From Acidobacteriota bacterium (GTDB lineage: Bacteria > Acidobacteriota > Terriglobia > Bryobacterales > Bryobacteraceae), in assembly GCA_018268715.1 (NCBI GenBank), contig JAFDVZ010000002.1:119632-183631 (forward strand): a DNA stretch of 64,000 nt. Reading direction: 5' to 3'. The notes under the pieces are model-generated. The model was not told where the DNA came from and made no database searches. It saw only the letters and a program-made list of their open reading frames with translations. A program made the translations under genes and the position numbers. Shown here in pieces: positions 16,623-25,526 of this stretch (its first letter is position 1; every line of letters starts with the position of its first letter).

Positions 16623-18587
16623 GTGAAACCGCTCGATACAGAACGTCACGACGAAGAACTGCGGCAGCATGCGGAGCCGCCCCGCCTTCTGCGCGACGAC
16701 ACCAAGTTCGCCTCCGGCAAGATCGCCTTCTTCCAATACATCACCGTCGCCATCTTCGTCTTCCTGATCGCCAGCTTCTGGGATCTCCAGGTCAGCAATC
16801 CGGAAATCTACAGCGAAGCGGCGCTCCGCAACAGCGTCAAGTCGCTGCCGATCCTCGCCCCGCGTGGCAAGATCCTCGACCGCGACGGCCGCCTGATCGT
16901 CGACAATCACGCCTCGTTCACCCTGATCCTGAACCGCCAGTTGCTCAAGCAGGAGCATCTGCGCCCCATCGCCGACGGCCTCAACATCGATTACGACGAA
17001 CTGGTCGCCAAGGTCCGCCGCTTCTCCTCCCGGCCCAAGTACGACCGCATGGTGGTGAAGCAGGAGCTCACCCGCGCCGACGTCGCCTTCGTCACCGCCC
17101 ACAGCGATCCGTCGACCTTCCCGGAAATGGAGCTGATCCAGGCCTACCGGCGGCTCTACCCGCACGACGGCCTCGCCGCCCACGTCATCGGCTACGTCGG
17201 CGAAGTCAGCGAGCTGGAGCTCGATTCAGCCGACTTCGCCAAGTACAACCAGGGCGACGTCATCGGAAAGGCGGGCCTCGAGCGCCAGTACAACGATGTG
17301 CTGATCGGCTCCGACGGCCAGTATCAGGTGCGCGTCGACAATCTCGGCCACGAACGCGAAGAAATCGGACGCAAGGAGGCGGTTCCCGGCCAGAGCCTGC
17401 AGCTCACCCTCGACCTCGACCTGCAAGCGGTGGCCGAACTCGCCATGGACGGCAAGCGGGGCGCCGTGGTGGCTCTCGATCCCCGCACCGGTGAAGTGCT
17501 CGCGATGGTGAGCCGTCCCACCTTCGACGCCAGCATGTTCGCCGGCCGTTTCAGCACCGCGGACTGGGCCAAGATCGCCAACGACCCTGACAAACCCCTG
17601 CTGAATCGCGCGATTCAGGCGCAGAAGGCGCCCGGGTCTACTTTCAAGCCCATCATGGCCATCGCCGGCCTTGAAACCGGGGACATCGACGACGGCTTCC
17701 GCGTCCACTGTTCCGGCGGAGCGTACTTCTACGGCCACCCATTCAAGTGCCACATCAAGACCGGCCACGGCGACACCGACCTGCACAAGGCCATCGCCCA
17801 GTCCTGCGACGTCTTCTTCTATAACGTCGGCAACCGCATGGGCATCGATAAGATCGCGCAGTACGCCGAGGCCCTCGGCCTTGGACACAAGACCGGCATC
17901 GACCTGCCCGCCGAGGCCAGCGGTCTCATTCCGTCGTCGAAGTGGAAGATGCGCACGTTCCGGCAGAAATGGTACGCCGGCGAGACCATCTCCGTCTCGA
18001 TCGGACAGGGCCAAACCGTGGTGACGCCCCTGCAACTGGCCGCCGCCATCGGGGCGCTGTCGATGGGCGGCGAGCTGCATAAACCCCACCTGCTGCTCGG
18101 TAAGAACGACGCGGGCTCCCGGTTCGATTTGAAGGCCGAAAACGTGAGCCGGGTGGTGAGCGGGATGTCCGCGGTGGTCAACGAATGGGGCACCGGCACC
18201 ATAGCCCGGCTGCCCGGCATCGAGGTTTGCGGCAAGACCGGCACCGCCCAGCTCGCCTCGAACGAGTACCTGAAGGCCAACAAGGCGAACCTCGGCCAGT
18301 CCATGCAGGACGACGCCTGGTTTGTCGGGTTTGCGCCCCGCCACAATCCGGAGATCGTGGTGGTGGCCTATTACGAAAACGGCGTCCACGGCATCCGCGC
18401 CGCCCCTATCGTCCGCGACGTGATCAAGTCCTACTTCGACAAGAAGGTCCGCAAGCAGCAACTCGAGGTGGCCAAGAACTCCGTCCCGCAACTGCTGCCG
18501 CGCCCGGCGACGGATCAGCCCACGGTGGCCGGTCCGCCGGAGGTCCTCGAGCCTCGCAAGAAGGAAGAGCCGGAGATCATCGAGTAA
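16623..18587 (+). CDS. mrdA: Penicillin-binding protein 2, elongation-specific transpeptidase
   Basis: 654 residues from a GTG. One N-terminal membrane helix (~38-55) precedes the pedestal/dimerisation domain ('LPILAPRGKILDRDGRLIVD') and the transpeptidase domain. The catalytic motifs are S339-T-F-K in 'KAPGSTFKPIMAI', SCD in 'IAQSCDVFFYNVGN', and KTG in 'EVCGKTGTAQLAS'. It crosslinks peptidoglycan in the periplasm during elongation together with the RodA glycosyltransferase encoded next. The C-terminal ~45 residues after the domain are Pro/Glu-rich and variable. The TAA stop overlaps the rodA ATG (TAATG, 18585-18589), so the two synthases are translationally coupled. Confidence 0.97.
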   Translation: MKPLDTERHDEELRQHAEPPRLLRDDTKFASGKIAFFQYITVAIFVFLIASFWDLQVSNPEIYSEAALRNSVKSLPILAPRGKILDRDGRLIVDNHASFTLILNRQLLKQEHLRPIADGLNIDYDELVAKVRRFSSRPKYDRMVVKQELTRADVAFVTAHSDPSTFPEMELIQAYRRLYPHDGLAAHVIGYVGEVSELELDSADFAKYNQGDVIGKAGLERQYNDVLIGSDGQYQVRVDNLGHEREEIGRKEAVPGQSLQLTLDLDLQAVAELAMDGKRGAVVALDPRTGEVLAMVSRPTFDASMFAGRFSTADWAKIANDPDKPLLNRAIQAQKAPGSTFKPIMAIAGLETGDIDDGFRVHCSGGAYFYGHPFKCHIKTGHGDTDLHKAIAQSCDVFFYNVGNRMGIDKIAQYAEALGLGHKTGIDLPAEASGLIPSSKWKMRTFRQKWYAGETISVSIGQGQTVVTPLQLAAAIGALSMGGELHKPHLLLGKNDAGSRFDLKAENVSRVVSGMSAVVNEWGTGTIARLPGIEVCGKTGTAQLASNEYLKANKANLGQSMQDDAWFVGFAPRHNPEIVVVAYYENGVHGIRAAPIVRDVIKSYFDKKVRKQQLEVAKNSVPQLLPRPATDQPTVAGPPEVLEPRKKEEPEIIE

Positions 18588-19678
18588 TGGCGCAGTACCG
18601 CTCGCTCCGCGACTTCGACTGGGTAATTCTCATCCTGACGCTGGTGATTTCGGCCGCCGGAGTCCTACAGATTTACAGCGCCACGCACGATACTCCCAAG
18701 TGGGAGGACGCCTGGTGGAAACAGGTGGTCTGGATCTTTCTCGGTCTCGTGCTCATGTGGGTGGCCACTCAGATCGATTACCACTCCCTGCTCGGCCAGG
18801 TGCCCGTCCTGTACGCGGCCACCGTGGCTTTGCTACTTGGCACTTATCTCGTCGGAACGGTTATCTTTGGATCGAGACGCTGGATTGGAGTCGGCGCCTT
18901 CAAACTACAGGTCTCGGAATTCGCCAAATTAGTGATAATATTGCTGGTAGCCCGATACTTGTCGGAGCTTAAGGGAGACTCGCTGGAAGGTAAGGAGCTC
19001 CTGAAGCTAGCCGGATTGATCGGGATCCCGCTGGTGCTGGTGCTGAGACAGCCTGATCTGGGGACCTCCCTCACGTATACTCCGGTCCTCGCGGTCGGCG
19101 TCTTTCTGGCGGGTTTGCGTTGGAAGCAGATCGCGATCGCGGTCTTGGCTTTCGCCCTGGCTTCGCCAATCGTGTACTTCTCGCTGCAGGATTATCAGAA
19201 GGCTCGGTTGGTCAGCTTCGTGGATCCCGCCAAGGATCCCAAGGGCAAAGGTTATCAGGTGATCCAATCGAAGATCGCCATCGGCCAGGGAGAGATGTGG
19301 GGACGGGGCGTCACTAAGGGGTCGCAAACCCAGCTCCGGTTCCTGCCCGTGCCGCATACGGATTTCATTTTCTCCGCCTTTGCGGAAGAACACGGGTTCG
19401 TCGGCGTGGTCGTGATTTTAGGGCTGTATTTTCTGCTGTTGATGCAGATTGTGCAGAATGCGCAACTGGCCCCGGACCGGGCCGGCTTGTATATCTGCAT
19501 GGGGATCGCCGCCCTCCTGTTGTTCCACGTTCTCGTCAACGTGGGAATGGCGGTGGGCCGGATGCCTGTGACCGGCATTCCGCTTCCGCTGATGAGTTCG
19601 GGCGGGTCCAATACGTTGTCGATGTATCTGATGCTGGGGCTGGTGAACAATGTCCGGCTTCGGCGATTTGTTAACTGA
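18587..19678 (+). CDS. rodA: Peptidoglycan glycosyltransferase RodA (SEDS family)
   Basis: 363 residues starting at the ATG overlapping the mrdA stop; longer in-frame starts lie inside mrdA and are rejected. About ten membrane helices are seen. SEDS hallmarks include 'IVISAAGVLQIYSAT'-type TM1, 'GSRRWIGVGAFKLQVSEFAK', 'LRQPDLGTSLTYTPVLAVG' with the catalytic-site Asp in RQPDLG, 'VTKGSQTQLRFLPVPHTDFI', 'FAEEHGFVG', and 'GIPLPLMSSGGSNTLS' near the end. It polymerises lipid II for side-wall growth with PBP2 and MreBCD. The GC is visibly lower in its middle third (around 18,880-18,960) than in mrdA. Confidence 0.97.
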   Translation: MAQYRSLRDFDWVILILTLVISAAGVLQIYSATHDTPKWEDAWWKQVVWIFLGLVLMWVATQIDYHSLLGQVPVLYAATVALLLGTYLVGTVIFGSRRWIGVGAFKLQVSEFAKLVIILLVARYLSELKGDSLEGKELLKLAGLIGIPLVLVLRQPDLGTSLTYTPVLAVGVFLAGLRWKQIAIAVLAFALASPIVYFSLQDYQKARLVSFVDPAKDPKGKGYQVIQSKIAIGQGEMWGRGVTKGSQTQLRFLPVPHTDFIFSAFAEEHGFVGVVVILGLYFLLLMQIVQNAQLAPDRAGLYICMGIAALLLFHVLVNVGMAVGRMPVTGIPLPLMSSGGSNTLSMYLMLGLVNNVRLRRFVN

Positions 19679-19944
19679 GAGTAGACCAGCACTGGTCCTC
19701 CAGTCAGTGACTCGGAGAGAGAGCAGTTGCGCTCTGGAACGAAATTCTAACGGGCAGGCTTTTGGCTGGATGACCGCGGACCCTCGGGAAGTTGGCCGCG
19801 AAGGAGACTCCGGCAGCCGTGCTCACCGGGTTTTTTCAGGAAGGTGTTGAAGTAATTCCACCTTCGGAGCGTTGACATACAGTCGTTAACCGGGCTCTGT
19901 TCTCCCCGCGGCGCTGGCGCCGGACCATGCTACGGGAGAAATGC
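19679..19944. other. rodA-rng intergenic region
   Basis: These 266 bases hold no supported gene. A small perfect stem GACCA-GCAC-TGGTC sits at about 19,683-19,696, just after rodA. A T6 run at 19831-19836 follows 'CCGG...CCGG' and could be a weak terminator, though the stem is only 4 bp. A TTGACA hexamer at 19872-19877 might be the -35 box of an rng promoter, but the hexamer 17 bases on (CTCTGT) is a poor -10. The length leaves room for a structured 5' leader on the RNase G mRNA, where autoregulation is known in E. coli rne. Confidence 0.35.
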
Positions 19945-22593
19945 ATGGGCAAAGAACTGGTGATTTCCGCCAATCGCCACGAGACCAAGGTGGCGATCCT
20001 TGAGGACGACCAGCTCGTCGAAGTTTATTTCCAGCGTTCGAATGAATACTCGCTCGCTGGCAGCATCCATAAAGGCCGCGTCACACGGGTGCTTCCCGGG
20101 ATGCAGTCCGCGTTCGTCGATCTGGGACTCGAACGCGACACCTTCTTATACGTCTCCGACTTCTTTGAGGAGAACGGCGACGATATCGACCGCATCTCCG
20201 ACGACCGCGATCGGGAACGCGAACGGGCCCCGCGCCAGGAGCGCGTCATCGCCCCGCCCCCGCCGCCTGTCGTCGAGGAGATCGAGGCCGTCGTAGTCGA
20301 GGAGCCCCCCGCCGCCCCCGTCGAGGAGGCCGAACCCCAACCGCTCGCCGCCGTTTCCGCCCCGCCGCCTCACGCCGATCGCGGCGCCGGTGAGGAATCG
20401 GGCGACAACCGCGACCGTCGCGGACGCCGCTCGCGCCGCCGCCGGAATCGCGGCCGCGGATTCCCCGAGTCGAAGTACGCCGCCCCCCATACCGGCGCCG
20501 CTCCCGTCGAATCCGACGTTGAACCCGAACGCGAGCCCGTCGTCGAGGAGCCGGAAGACGAAAGCAGCTTTGCCGTCCTGCCCGGCGAGTCGCTCGCCAA
20601 GTACCGCCACGACTCCGCCTCCGAAGCCGATGAGCCGGAAGACGGCGAGGAGACCTCCGCGACGTCGGAATCCGTCGAGCCCGAGCCCGAGCCGGAACCC
20701 GTCGCCGCCGAAGAACCGGTCGTCGCCGCACCGTCCGAAGACGCGCTGCCGGCCGACATCGCCGTAATCGCCAACGACAACCCGGAGGAACTGCCGCCGG
20801 CCAACGCCATCCCGGACGCCCCCGCCCATCACGCCGCAAAGATCATCGGCCCCGTCGCGCCGGAGCCGGAGCCAGAGCCCGAACCGGAACCCGTCGCCGC
20901 CGCGCCCGTCGAAGCCGCCGAGCCGGTCGAGACCCTGGAAGCCGATGAGGTCGCCGAGCTTCTCGAAGCGAGCGACGTTGAAGCCGACGATGTCGAAGCC
21001 GCCGAAATCGAAGTCGAAGTGGAAGCCCTGATCGCCGACGAGTTCATCGACTCCGACGGCATGCCGGAGGAGTCCGAAGCGGCCTCCCTCCCCGATCGCA
21101 TCGAGGATGACGACGAGGACCGCGAAATCCAGGCCCTGATCCTCGACGGCCACGCCGAGGAGCCGTCCTCGGAAGAAGCGTCCGCCCCCATGACGGCCAA
21201 CGTCCGCGAGCAGAATCCCCGCTACATGCACCGCGTGTCGCGCCGGATGCGCCGCCGGATGCGCGGCCCAGGCCCCGAAAACTCGGTGGCGCAGCCCGTC
21301 GCCCCGGCCCCGCCGCCGCGCCAGGAAGCCCGCCCCGAACATCGCCCCGCCCCGCGCGCCGAACGGCCCGAACGCGGCGACCGCACCCCCACCCCCTCCA
21401 TCACCGACCTGTTGAAGGAAGGCCAGGAGATCCTGGTCCAGATCGCCAAGGAACCCCTCGGCCAGAAGGGCGCGCGCATCACCTCGCACATCGCCCTGCC
21501 CGGCCGCTACGTCGTCTACATGCCCACGCTCGACCACATGGGCGTGTCGCGCAAGATCGCCAGCGACGATGAACGCCTGCGCCTGAAGAAGGTGCTGCAA
21601 AAGGCGCGCGTCGGCCTGTCCGGCGGCTTCATCATCCGCACGGCCGGGGAAGGGAAGTCGGAGGAGGACATCGCCGCCGACATGAGCTTCCTCGCCAACC
21701 TCTGGCTCGACATCCGCCAGAAGGCCGAAAAGCGCCCCGCCCCCGCCCTGCTCCACCACGACCTCGACATCGTCCAGCGCGTGCTGCGCGACCAGGTGAA
21801 CGACACCTTCAAGTCCGTGTGGGTGGATAGCGAAGAGGTGTACGAACGCATCGTCCGCTTCCTCCAGCGCTTCCAGCCGACCATCGTCACCCGCGTCAAG
21901 CTGTACACCCGGCCCGCCCCCATCTTCGACGCCTTCAACATCACCGCCGAACTCGAAAAGGCCCTGCGTCCGAAGGTGTGGCTCAAATCCGGCGGCTACA
22001 TCGTCATCAATCAGACCGAGGCGCTGGTGGCCATCGACGTCAACACCGGCAAGTTCGTCGGCAAGTCGAATCGCCTGGAAGACACCATCGTCAAGACCAA
22101 CACGGAAGCGGTGAAGGAGATCGTCCGCCAGGTCCGCCTGCGCGACCTCGGCGGCATCATCGTCATCGACTTCATCGACATGGACGAGCGCAAGAACCGC
22201 CAGAAGGTGATGCAGGCGCTCGAAGAAGCCATGCGATCGGACCGCGCGCCCTACAAGATCCTCCAGTTCAACGATTTCGGCCTGGTGGCGATCACCCGCA
22301 AGCGCGTCAAGCAGAGCCTCGAACGCACGCTGTGCTCGCCCTGCCCCTACTGCGAAGGCGCGGGCTACGTGAAGAGCGTCCAGACCATCATCGGCGAGAT
22401 CCTCCAGGAGGCCAACAAGATCGCCCGCGCCGTCGAAGGCCAGAACGTGGTGCTGCGCGTTCACCCGGACGTCGCCAAGGTCCTCAAGTCGAACTCCAAC
22501 CGGTATCTGGAGGAGCTCGAAGAGATCCTGAAGCGGCCCGTGCTGGTCACCAGCGACCCGGCCATCCACCACGAGAAGTACGACCTGGCCTAG
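19945..22593 (+). CDS. rng: Ribonuclease E/G family protein (RNase G) with a ~400-residue insertion in the S1 domain
   Basis: 882 residues from the ATG at 19945, preceded by GGGAGAA at good spacing; an ATG at 19927 lacks this. The endoribonuclease processes rRNA and mRNA. The S1 domain begins normally ('GSIHKGRVTRVLPGMQSAFV', 'DTFLYVSDFF', to ~76), is interrupted from ~80 to ~483 by Pro/Glu/Asp/Ala/Arg-rich sequence with PEPEPEPE runs and Arg blocks (RRGRRSRRRRNRGRG, RRMRRRMRG), then resumes with 'ITDLLKEGQEILVQIAKEPL'. The catalytic core is intact: 'VAIDVNTGKFVG', 'GGIIVIDFIDMDERKNR', and the Zn-link CPYC in 'CSPCPYCEGAGYV'. Without the insertion the protein is RNase G-sized. A hypothetical gene follows after one base. 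Confidence 0.95.
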   Translation: MGKELVISANRHETKVAILEDDQLVEVYFQRSNEYSLAGSIHKGRVTRVLPGMQSAFVDLGLERDTFLYVSDFFEENGDDIDRISDDRDRERERAPRQERVIAPPPPPVVEEIEAVVVEEPPAAPVEEAEPQPLAAVSAPPPHADRGAGEESGDNRDRRGRRSRRRRNRGRGFPESKYAAPHTGAAPVESDVEPEREPVVEEPEDESSFAVLPGESLAKYRHDSASEADEPEDGEETSATSESVEPEPEPEPVAAEEPVVAAPSEDALPADIAVIANDNPEELPPANAIPDAPAHHAAKIIGPVAPEPEPEPEPEPVAAAPVEAAEPVETLEADEVAELLEASDVEADDVEAAEIEVEVEALIADEFIDSDGMPEESEAASLPDRIEDDDEDREIQALILDGHAEEPSSEEASAPMTANVREQNPRYMHRVSRRMRRRMRGPGPENSVAQPVAPAPPPRQEARPEHRPAPRAERPERGDRTPTPSITDLLKEGQEILVQIAKEPLGQKGARITSHIALPGRYVVYMPTLDHMGVSRKIASDDERLRLKKVLQKARVGLSGGFIIRTAGEGKSEEDIAADMSFLANLWLDIRQKAEKRPAPALLHHDLDIVQRVLRDQVNDTFKSVWVDSEEVYERIVRFLQRFQPTIVTRVKLYTRPAPIFDAFNITAELEKALRPKVWLKSGGYIVINQTEALVAIDVNTGKFVGKSNRLEDTIVKTNTEAVKEIVRQVRLRDLGGIIVIDFIDMDERKNRQKVMQALEEAMRSDRAPYKILQFNDFGLVAITRKRVKQSLERTLCSPCPYCEGAGYVKSVQTIIGEILQEANKIARAVEGQNVVLRVHPDVAKVLKSNSNRYLEELEEILKRPVLVTSDPAIHHEKYDLA

Positions 22594-22594
22594 C

Positions 22595-23434
22595 ATGATC
22601 CGAACCGCCGGCCGGCTCATCCCCGGCCTCGCTCTCTTCCTGTGCGCCGCCAGCGCACAGGAAGTCACGGTCTATTCCGAGTTCACCCGCATCGACCCGT
22701 TTGGCAAGCCCGTCCGCGCCGACCGTGGCGCCCAGCCTCCCCGGGAAATCCTCTCCCCCGCCATGCCCCGCGGCGCGTTCTCGAGCTTCCGCCTGGTGGT
22801 GGAAGGCCAACCGGGCGCGAAGTACACGGTGGACATCGCCCAGAATCCCGACGACGCCGTTCACGTCACCGCCTACCGCGAAAAGTACGCGAAACTGGGC
22901 GGCGAGTGGGTCCCCGACGCCCTCGAACCCGTAAAGCTCCCCTACGACGGCGTGTTCGGCGACTCCGGCGCCCCCGCTCAGACAGCGCAATCGTTCTGGA
23001 TCGACATGCTGGCCGACCGCCAGGCCCCCGTGCGCCGCATCAAGGTGGAGCCGCAGGTTTACATCGATGACGGCTGGCTGCGTTACCCGATGGAGGTTCG
23101 CGTCACGGAGCCGGTGCTTGGCCCCACGCCCGTCGCCCATGTCCCCGGCGCCTCGGACATCGGACTGCCGCTCTCAGCGTCCGCCCTGTCCGCCTGGGCC
23201 GCCCTGGCCTGCAAAACCCCCGTCCGCAACACTGCGGAACCCACCATCCGCAGCCTGATCGCCCGCAACGTCGCCCAGGATTTCCGATTCGCCGGCGGCA
23301 TCCCCCCGAAGCCACTGTTGCGCCTGGCGGGAGCCTTGGACCGCGCCGCCCTCTGCCGCGCCTCGAAGCCGCCGCGCCGCGATTCCGAGGAGTACCTTAA
23401 GGTGCGCGACACCCTAATCGGCGCCCGGGAATAG
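22595..23434 (+). CDS. Exported protein of unknown function
   Basis: 279 residues starting one base after the rng stop (TAG-C-ATG). The N-terminus MIRTAGRLIPGLALFLCAASAQ is a Sec signal with a probable cleavage after ASA, so the mature protein is periplasmic. A beta-rich region follows ('RGAFSSFRLVVEGQ', 'KYTVDIAQNPDDAVHVTAYR', 'RRIKVEPQVYIDDGWLRYPM') with a C-terminal helical part around 'PTIRSLIARNVAQDF'. I recognise no family and see no catalytic motif. Three Cys in the mature part (CKT, LCRAS and the signal) could allow a disulphide. Location after rng suggests co-transcription but gives no functional hint. Confidence 0.8.
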   Translation: MIRTAGRLIPGLALFLCAASAQEVTVYSEFTRIDPFGKPVRADRGAQPPREILSPAMPRGAFSSFRLVVEGQPGAKYTVDIAQNPDDAVHVTAYREKYAKLGGEWVPDALEPVKLPYDGVFGDSGAPAQTAQSFWIDMLADRQAPVRRIKVEPQVYIDDGWLRYPMEVRVTEPVLGPTPVAHVPGASDIGLPLSASALSAWAALACKTPVRNTAEPTIRSLIARNVAQDFRFAGGIPPKPLLRLAGALDRAALCRASKPPRRDSEEYLKVRDTLIGARE

Positions 23435-24334
23435 CAGCGCGCCCACATAATCGGCCGCGAAGTCGATAAACGCCCGCACGCGTTTCGGGACCCGTCGCTG
23501 CACCGGATACACGACATAGGCCGCGAGATCCCGCCCCCGCCATCCTTCGAGCACCCGCACCAGCGCCCCCGAAGCCAGGTCTTCCGCGATCAGCCATTCC
23601 GGCAGCACGGCCACGCCCAGCCCCATCCTCGCCGCCTCCCGCAGGCTGGTGACGCCCTCGGAAATCATCACCGGCTGCAGTGGAATCCGCTCCTCCCGCC
23701 CATCCCCGCATAGCGTCACACTGCGCCCGCCATCGAACTGCGCGCCCGCCAGGTTCAGCCAGGGCCACTCCGCCAGCTCCGCCGGCCCCGCCGCCGGCCT
23801 CCGCGAATTCACCAGCGCCGGGGAAGCGGCCACCCAGCGCCGCATCCGTCCCAGCCGTCGAGCCACCACCGCGTCATCGGCCATCTCCCCCGCCACGATC
23901 CCGACATCCCGCCCTTCTTCGATCATGTGGACCGGCCGGTTCGAATACGCCAGATCCGCCGTCACCCCCGGATTCGCCTGTATGAAACTCGCAAGCAGCC
24001 GGCTGACCACGCTTTGTCCGAAATCGATGGTGGCGAACAGCCGTATGTGCCCCCGCAACCCCGTCTGGTCGGTCTTCAGCCGTTGCGCGGCGTCCTCGGC
24101 CAGCGCAAGCAGCGAGCGGGCGTCGTCCAGCACCTGCCGCCCCGAAGGCGTCAGGCTCATGCGATGCGTATCCCGGAGCAGTAGTTGCGCCCCACTCCGT
24201 TCTTCCAGCGTCTGAAGCTGCCGGCTGAGCGTCGGCTGCGTCACCCCCAGCGTCCGCGCCGCCGCCGAGATGCTGCCGCTCTCCACCACGCGAACAAACG
24301 CCCGCAACAGCGGCAGGTCTTCAAACGGTGTCAT
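23414..24334 (-). CDS. LysR-family transcriptional regulator
   Basis: 306 residues. The N-terminal winged helix-turn-helix is classical: 'RAFVRVVESGSISAAARTLG', 'VTQPTLSRQLQTLEERSGAQ'. The periplasmic-binding-like effector domain covers ~90-300 ('GHIRLFATIDFGQSVVSRLL', 'VGIVAGEMADDAVVARRLG', 'GLGVAVLPEWL'). It is divergent from the SDR gene 72 bases away, the usual arrangement in which a LysR regulator controls its neighbour and itself. A candidate box lies in the gap. Its 3' end overlaps the preceding convergent gene by 21 bases (23414-23434). The effector is unknown. Confidence 0.94.
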   Translation of the reverse strand: MTPFEDLPLLRAFVRVVESGSISAAARTLGVTQPTLSRQLQTLEERSGAQLLLRDTHRMSLTPSGRQVLDDARSLLALAEDAAQRLKTDQTGLRGHIRLFATIDFGQSVVSRLLASFIQANPGVTADLAYSNRPVHMIEEGRDVGIVAGEMADDAVVARRLGRMRRWVAASPALVNSRRPAAGPAELAEWPWLNLAGAQFDGGRSVTLCGDGREERIPLQPVMISEGVTSLREAARMGLGVAVLPEWLIAEDLASGALVRVLEGWRGRDLAAYVVYPVQRRVPKRVRAFIDFAADYVGALLFPGAD

Positions 24335-24342
24335 GCAGTCTT

Positions 24343-24359
24343 AGAATATCCGTCATTCT
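24343..24359. promoter_or_regulatory. Candidate LysR-type operator (AGAAT-N7-ATTCT)
   Basis: A perfect 5-bp inverted repeat with 7-base spacing lies between the divergent lysR and SDR genes, 9 bases before the regulator's start codon. It contains the T-N11-A core expected of LysR-type boxes. Only one such site was noticed in this 72-base gap. Confidence 0.5.
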
Positions 24360-24406
24360 GTTCATACGTCTACCAAATATAGCCGCACTCCGGCATCATC
24401 GAAAGC

Positions 24407-25150
24407 ATGAACAACTCAAACAAGGTCGCCATCGTCACCGGGGCCTCCCGGGGCATTGGAGCCGCCATCGCCCAGCGTCTAGCCGCCCAGGGCGTCATCG
24501 TTATAGTCAACTACGCCGGCCGGTCCGCCGACGCCGAAGCCGTCGTCAACCGGATCCGCGCCTCCGGAGGCCAGGCCGTCGCCTTCCGGGCCGACGTCGC
24601 GAAACCCGCCGAAGTAGCGGCCCTGTTCGATCAGGCCATCACGCTGTTTGGCGGCGTCGACATCCTGGTGAACAACGCGGGGATCATGCCGCCCAACCTG
24701 CCCCGCCTGGCCGACACCGACGACGACCAATTCGACCGCCTGGTCGCCGTCAACTTCAAGGGCACGTTCAACACCCTCCGCGCCGCAGCGAAGAAACTGC
24801 GGGACGGCGGCCGCATCATCAACTTTTCATCGAGCGTCCGCAAGCTGGCCCTGCCCGGCTATTCCGTCTACGCCGCCACCAAGGCGGCCGTCGAGACCCT
24901 CACGCTGATCTTCGCCAGGGAGCTGCGGGGAAGGAACATCACCGTCAACGCCGTAGCCCCCGGACCCACCGCCACCGAGCTCTTCCTGAACGGCAAAACG
25001 GACGTGCAGGTTCAGACGCTCGCCAAGATGCCGCCGCTCGAACGGCTGGCCACGCCCCAGGACATCGCCGCCGTGGTGGCGTTCCTCGCGGGTCCCGACG
25101 GCGGCTGGATCAACGGACAAACCCTCTACGCAAACGGCGGCATCGCCTGA
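24407..25150 (+). CDS. Short-chain dehydrogenase/reductase (classical SDR)
   Basis: 247 residues, the usual classical-SDR length. The NAD(P)-binding motif 'VAIVTGASRGIGAAIAQ' (TGxxxGxG), structural 'NNAG' in 'ILVNNAGIMPP', catalytic Ser in 'IINFSSSVRKLAL', and Tyr-x3-Lys in 'GYSVYAATKAAVETLT' are all in place, followed by 'NAVAPGPTATELF'. The Arg-rich 'YAGRSAD' after beta-2 suggests NADP preference. It resembles 3-oxoacyl-ACP-reductase-like SDRs acting on small carbonyls. It is divergent from, and probably controlled by, the LysR regulator. Confidence 0.94.
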   Translation: MNNSNKVAIVTGASRGIGAAIAQRLAAQGVIVIVNYAGRSADAEAVVNRIRASGGQAVAFRADVAKPAEVAALFDQAITLFGGVDILVNNAGIMPPNLPRLADTDDDQFDRLVAVNFKGTFNTLRAAAKKLRDGGRIINFSSSVRKLALPGYSVYAATKAAVETLTLIFARELRGRNITVNAVAPGPTATELFLNGKTDVQVQTLAKMPPLERLATPQDIAAVVAFLAGPDGGWINGQTLYANGGIA

Positions 25151-25250
25151 GCCGGCGGCTCGGCAACTGGGCCTTACGCCGCTACCTGCTGGGGCTAGCC
25201 TATCGTGGAAATCCTAAGAGAAGACGGGACTTAAACCGGGACTCACGATA

Positions 25251-25271
25251 CGGAACTCCGCGCGAGTTCCG
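25251..25271 (+). other. Perfect hairpin, CGGAACTC-N5-GAGTTCCG
   Basis: An 8-bp perfect stem with a 5-base loop lies in the 147-base gap between the SDR gene and the zinc-ribbon gene. No T-run follows, so it is either a weak terminator of the SDR transcript or an RNA structure or operator in the leader of the next gene, whose start is 27 bases downstream. Confidence 0.4.
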
Positions 25272-25297
25272 CTGATCGATCCAAGCGAGGTATTGAA

Positions 25298-25522
25298 ATG
25301 CACACGTGTCCGAAGTGCGGCCGCAAGGATTCGCGGCCGTCGATGCGATCGGGGCTGACGGACTTCTTCCTGCGCGTGGTCCTGCTCTCCCCCTTCCGCT
25401 GCCGTCGTTGCCGCGAGCGTTTCTACCGGTTTGCGCTTCCCGGTTCGACGAAGTACGTCTTCCGCTCGAGCTATATGTGGTCGAACGCGGATAGCGCCGC
25501 CCACGGCCAGGGGCGCGCCTGA
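25298..25522 (+). CDS. Small zinc-ribbon protein
   Basis: 74 residues with two paired-cysteine knuckles, CPKC at residues 4-7 and CRRC at ~35-38, that should bind one zinc. The stretch between them (GLTDFFLRVVLLSPF) is hydrophobic, and the rest is basic. Such short zinc ribbons are found in Acidobacteria but have no assigned role; nucleic acid or protein binding is a guess. AGCGAGG at 25,283-25,289 is a usable ribosome binding site for the ATG at 25298. It ends only 4 bases before the convergent stop of the next gene. Confidence 0.7.
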   Translation: MHTCPKCGRKDSRPSMRSGLTDFFLRVVLLSPFRCRRCRERFYRFALPGSTKYVFRSSYMWSNADSAAHGQGRA

Positions 25523-25526
25523 CGCC

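Noticed and set aside
19679-19944. Possible structured small RNA or 6S-like RNA before rng
   Set aside because: Only short stems were found and no recognisable closing helix or bubble; kept as an unannotated leader region.
20146-22668. Very long open frame (840 codons) on the reverse strand over rng
   Set aside because: It mirrors the Pro/Glu/Asp-rich, high-GC rng sequence and gives Val/Asp/Gly/Arg-rich nonsense without any domain; rng itself has clear motifs on the forward strand.
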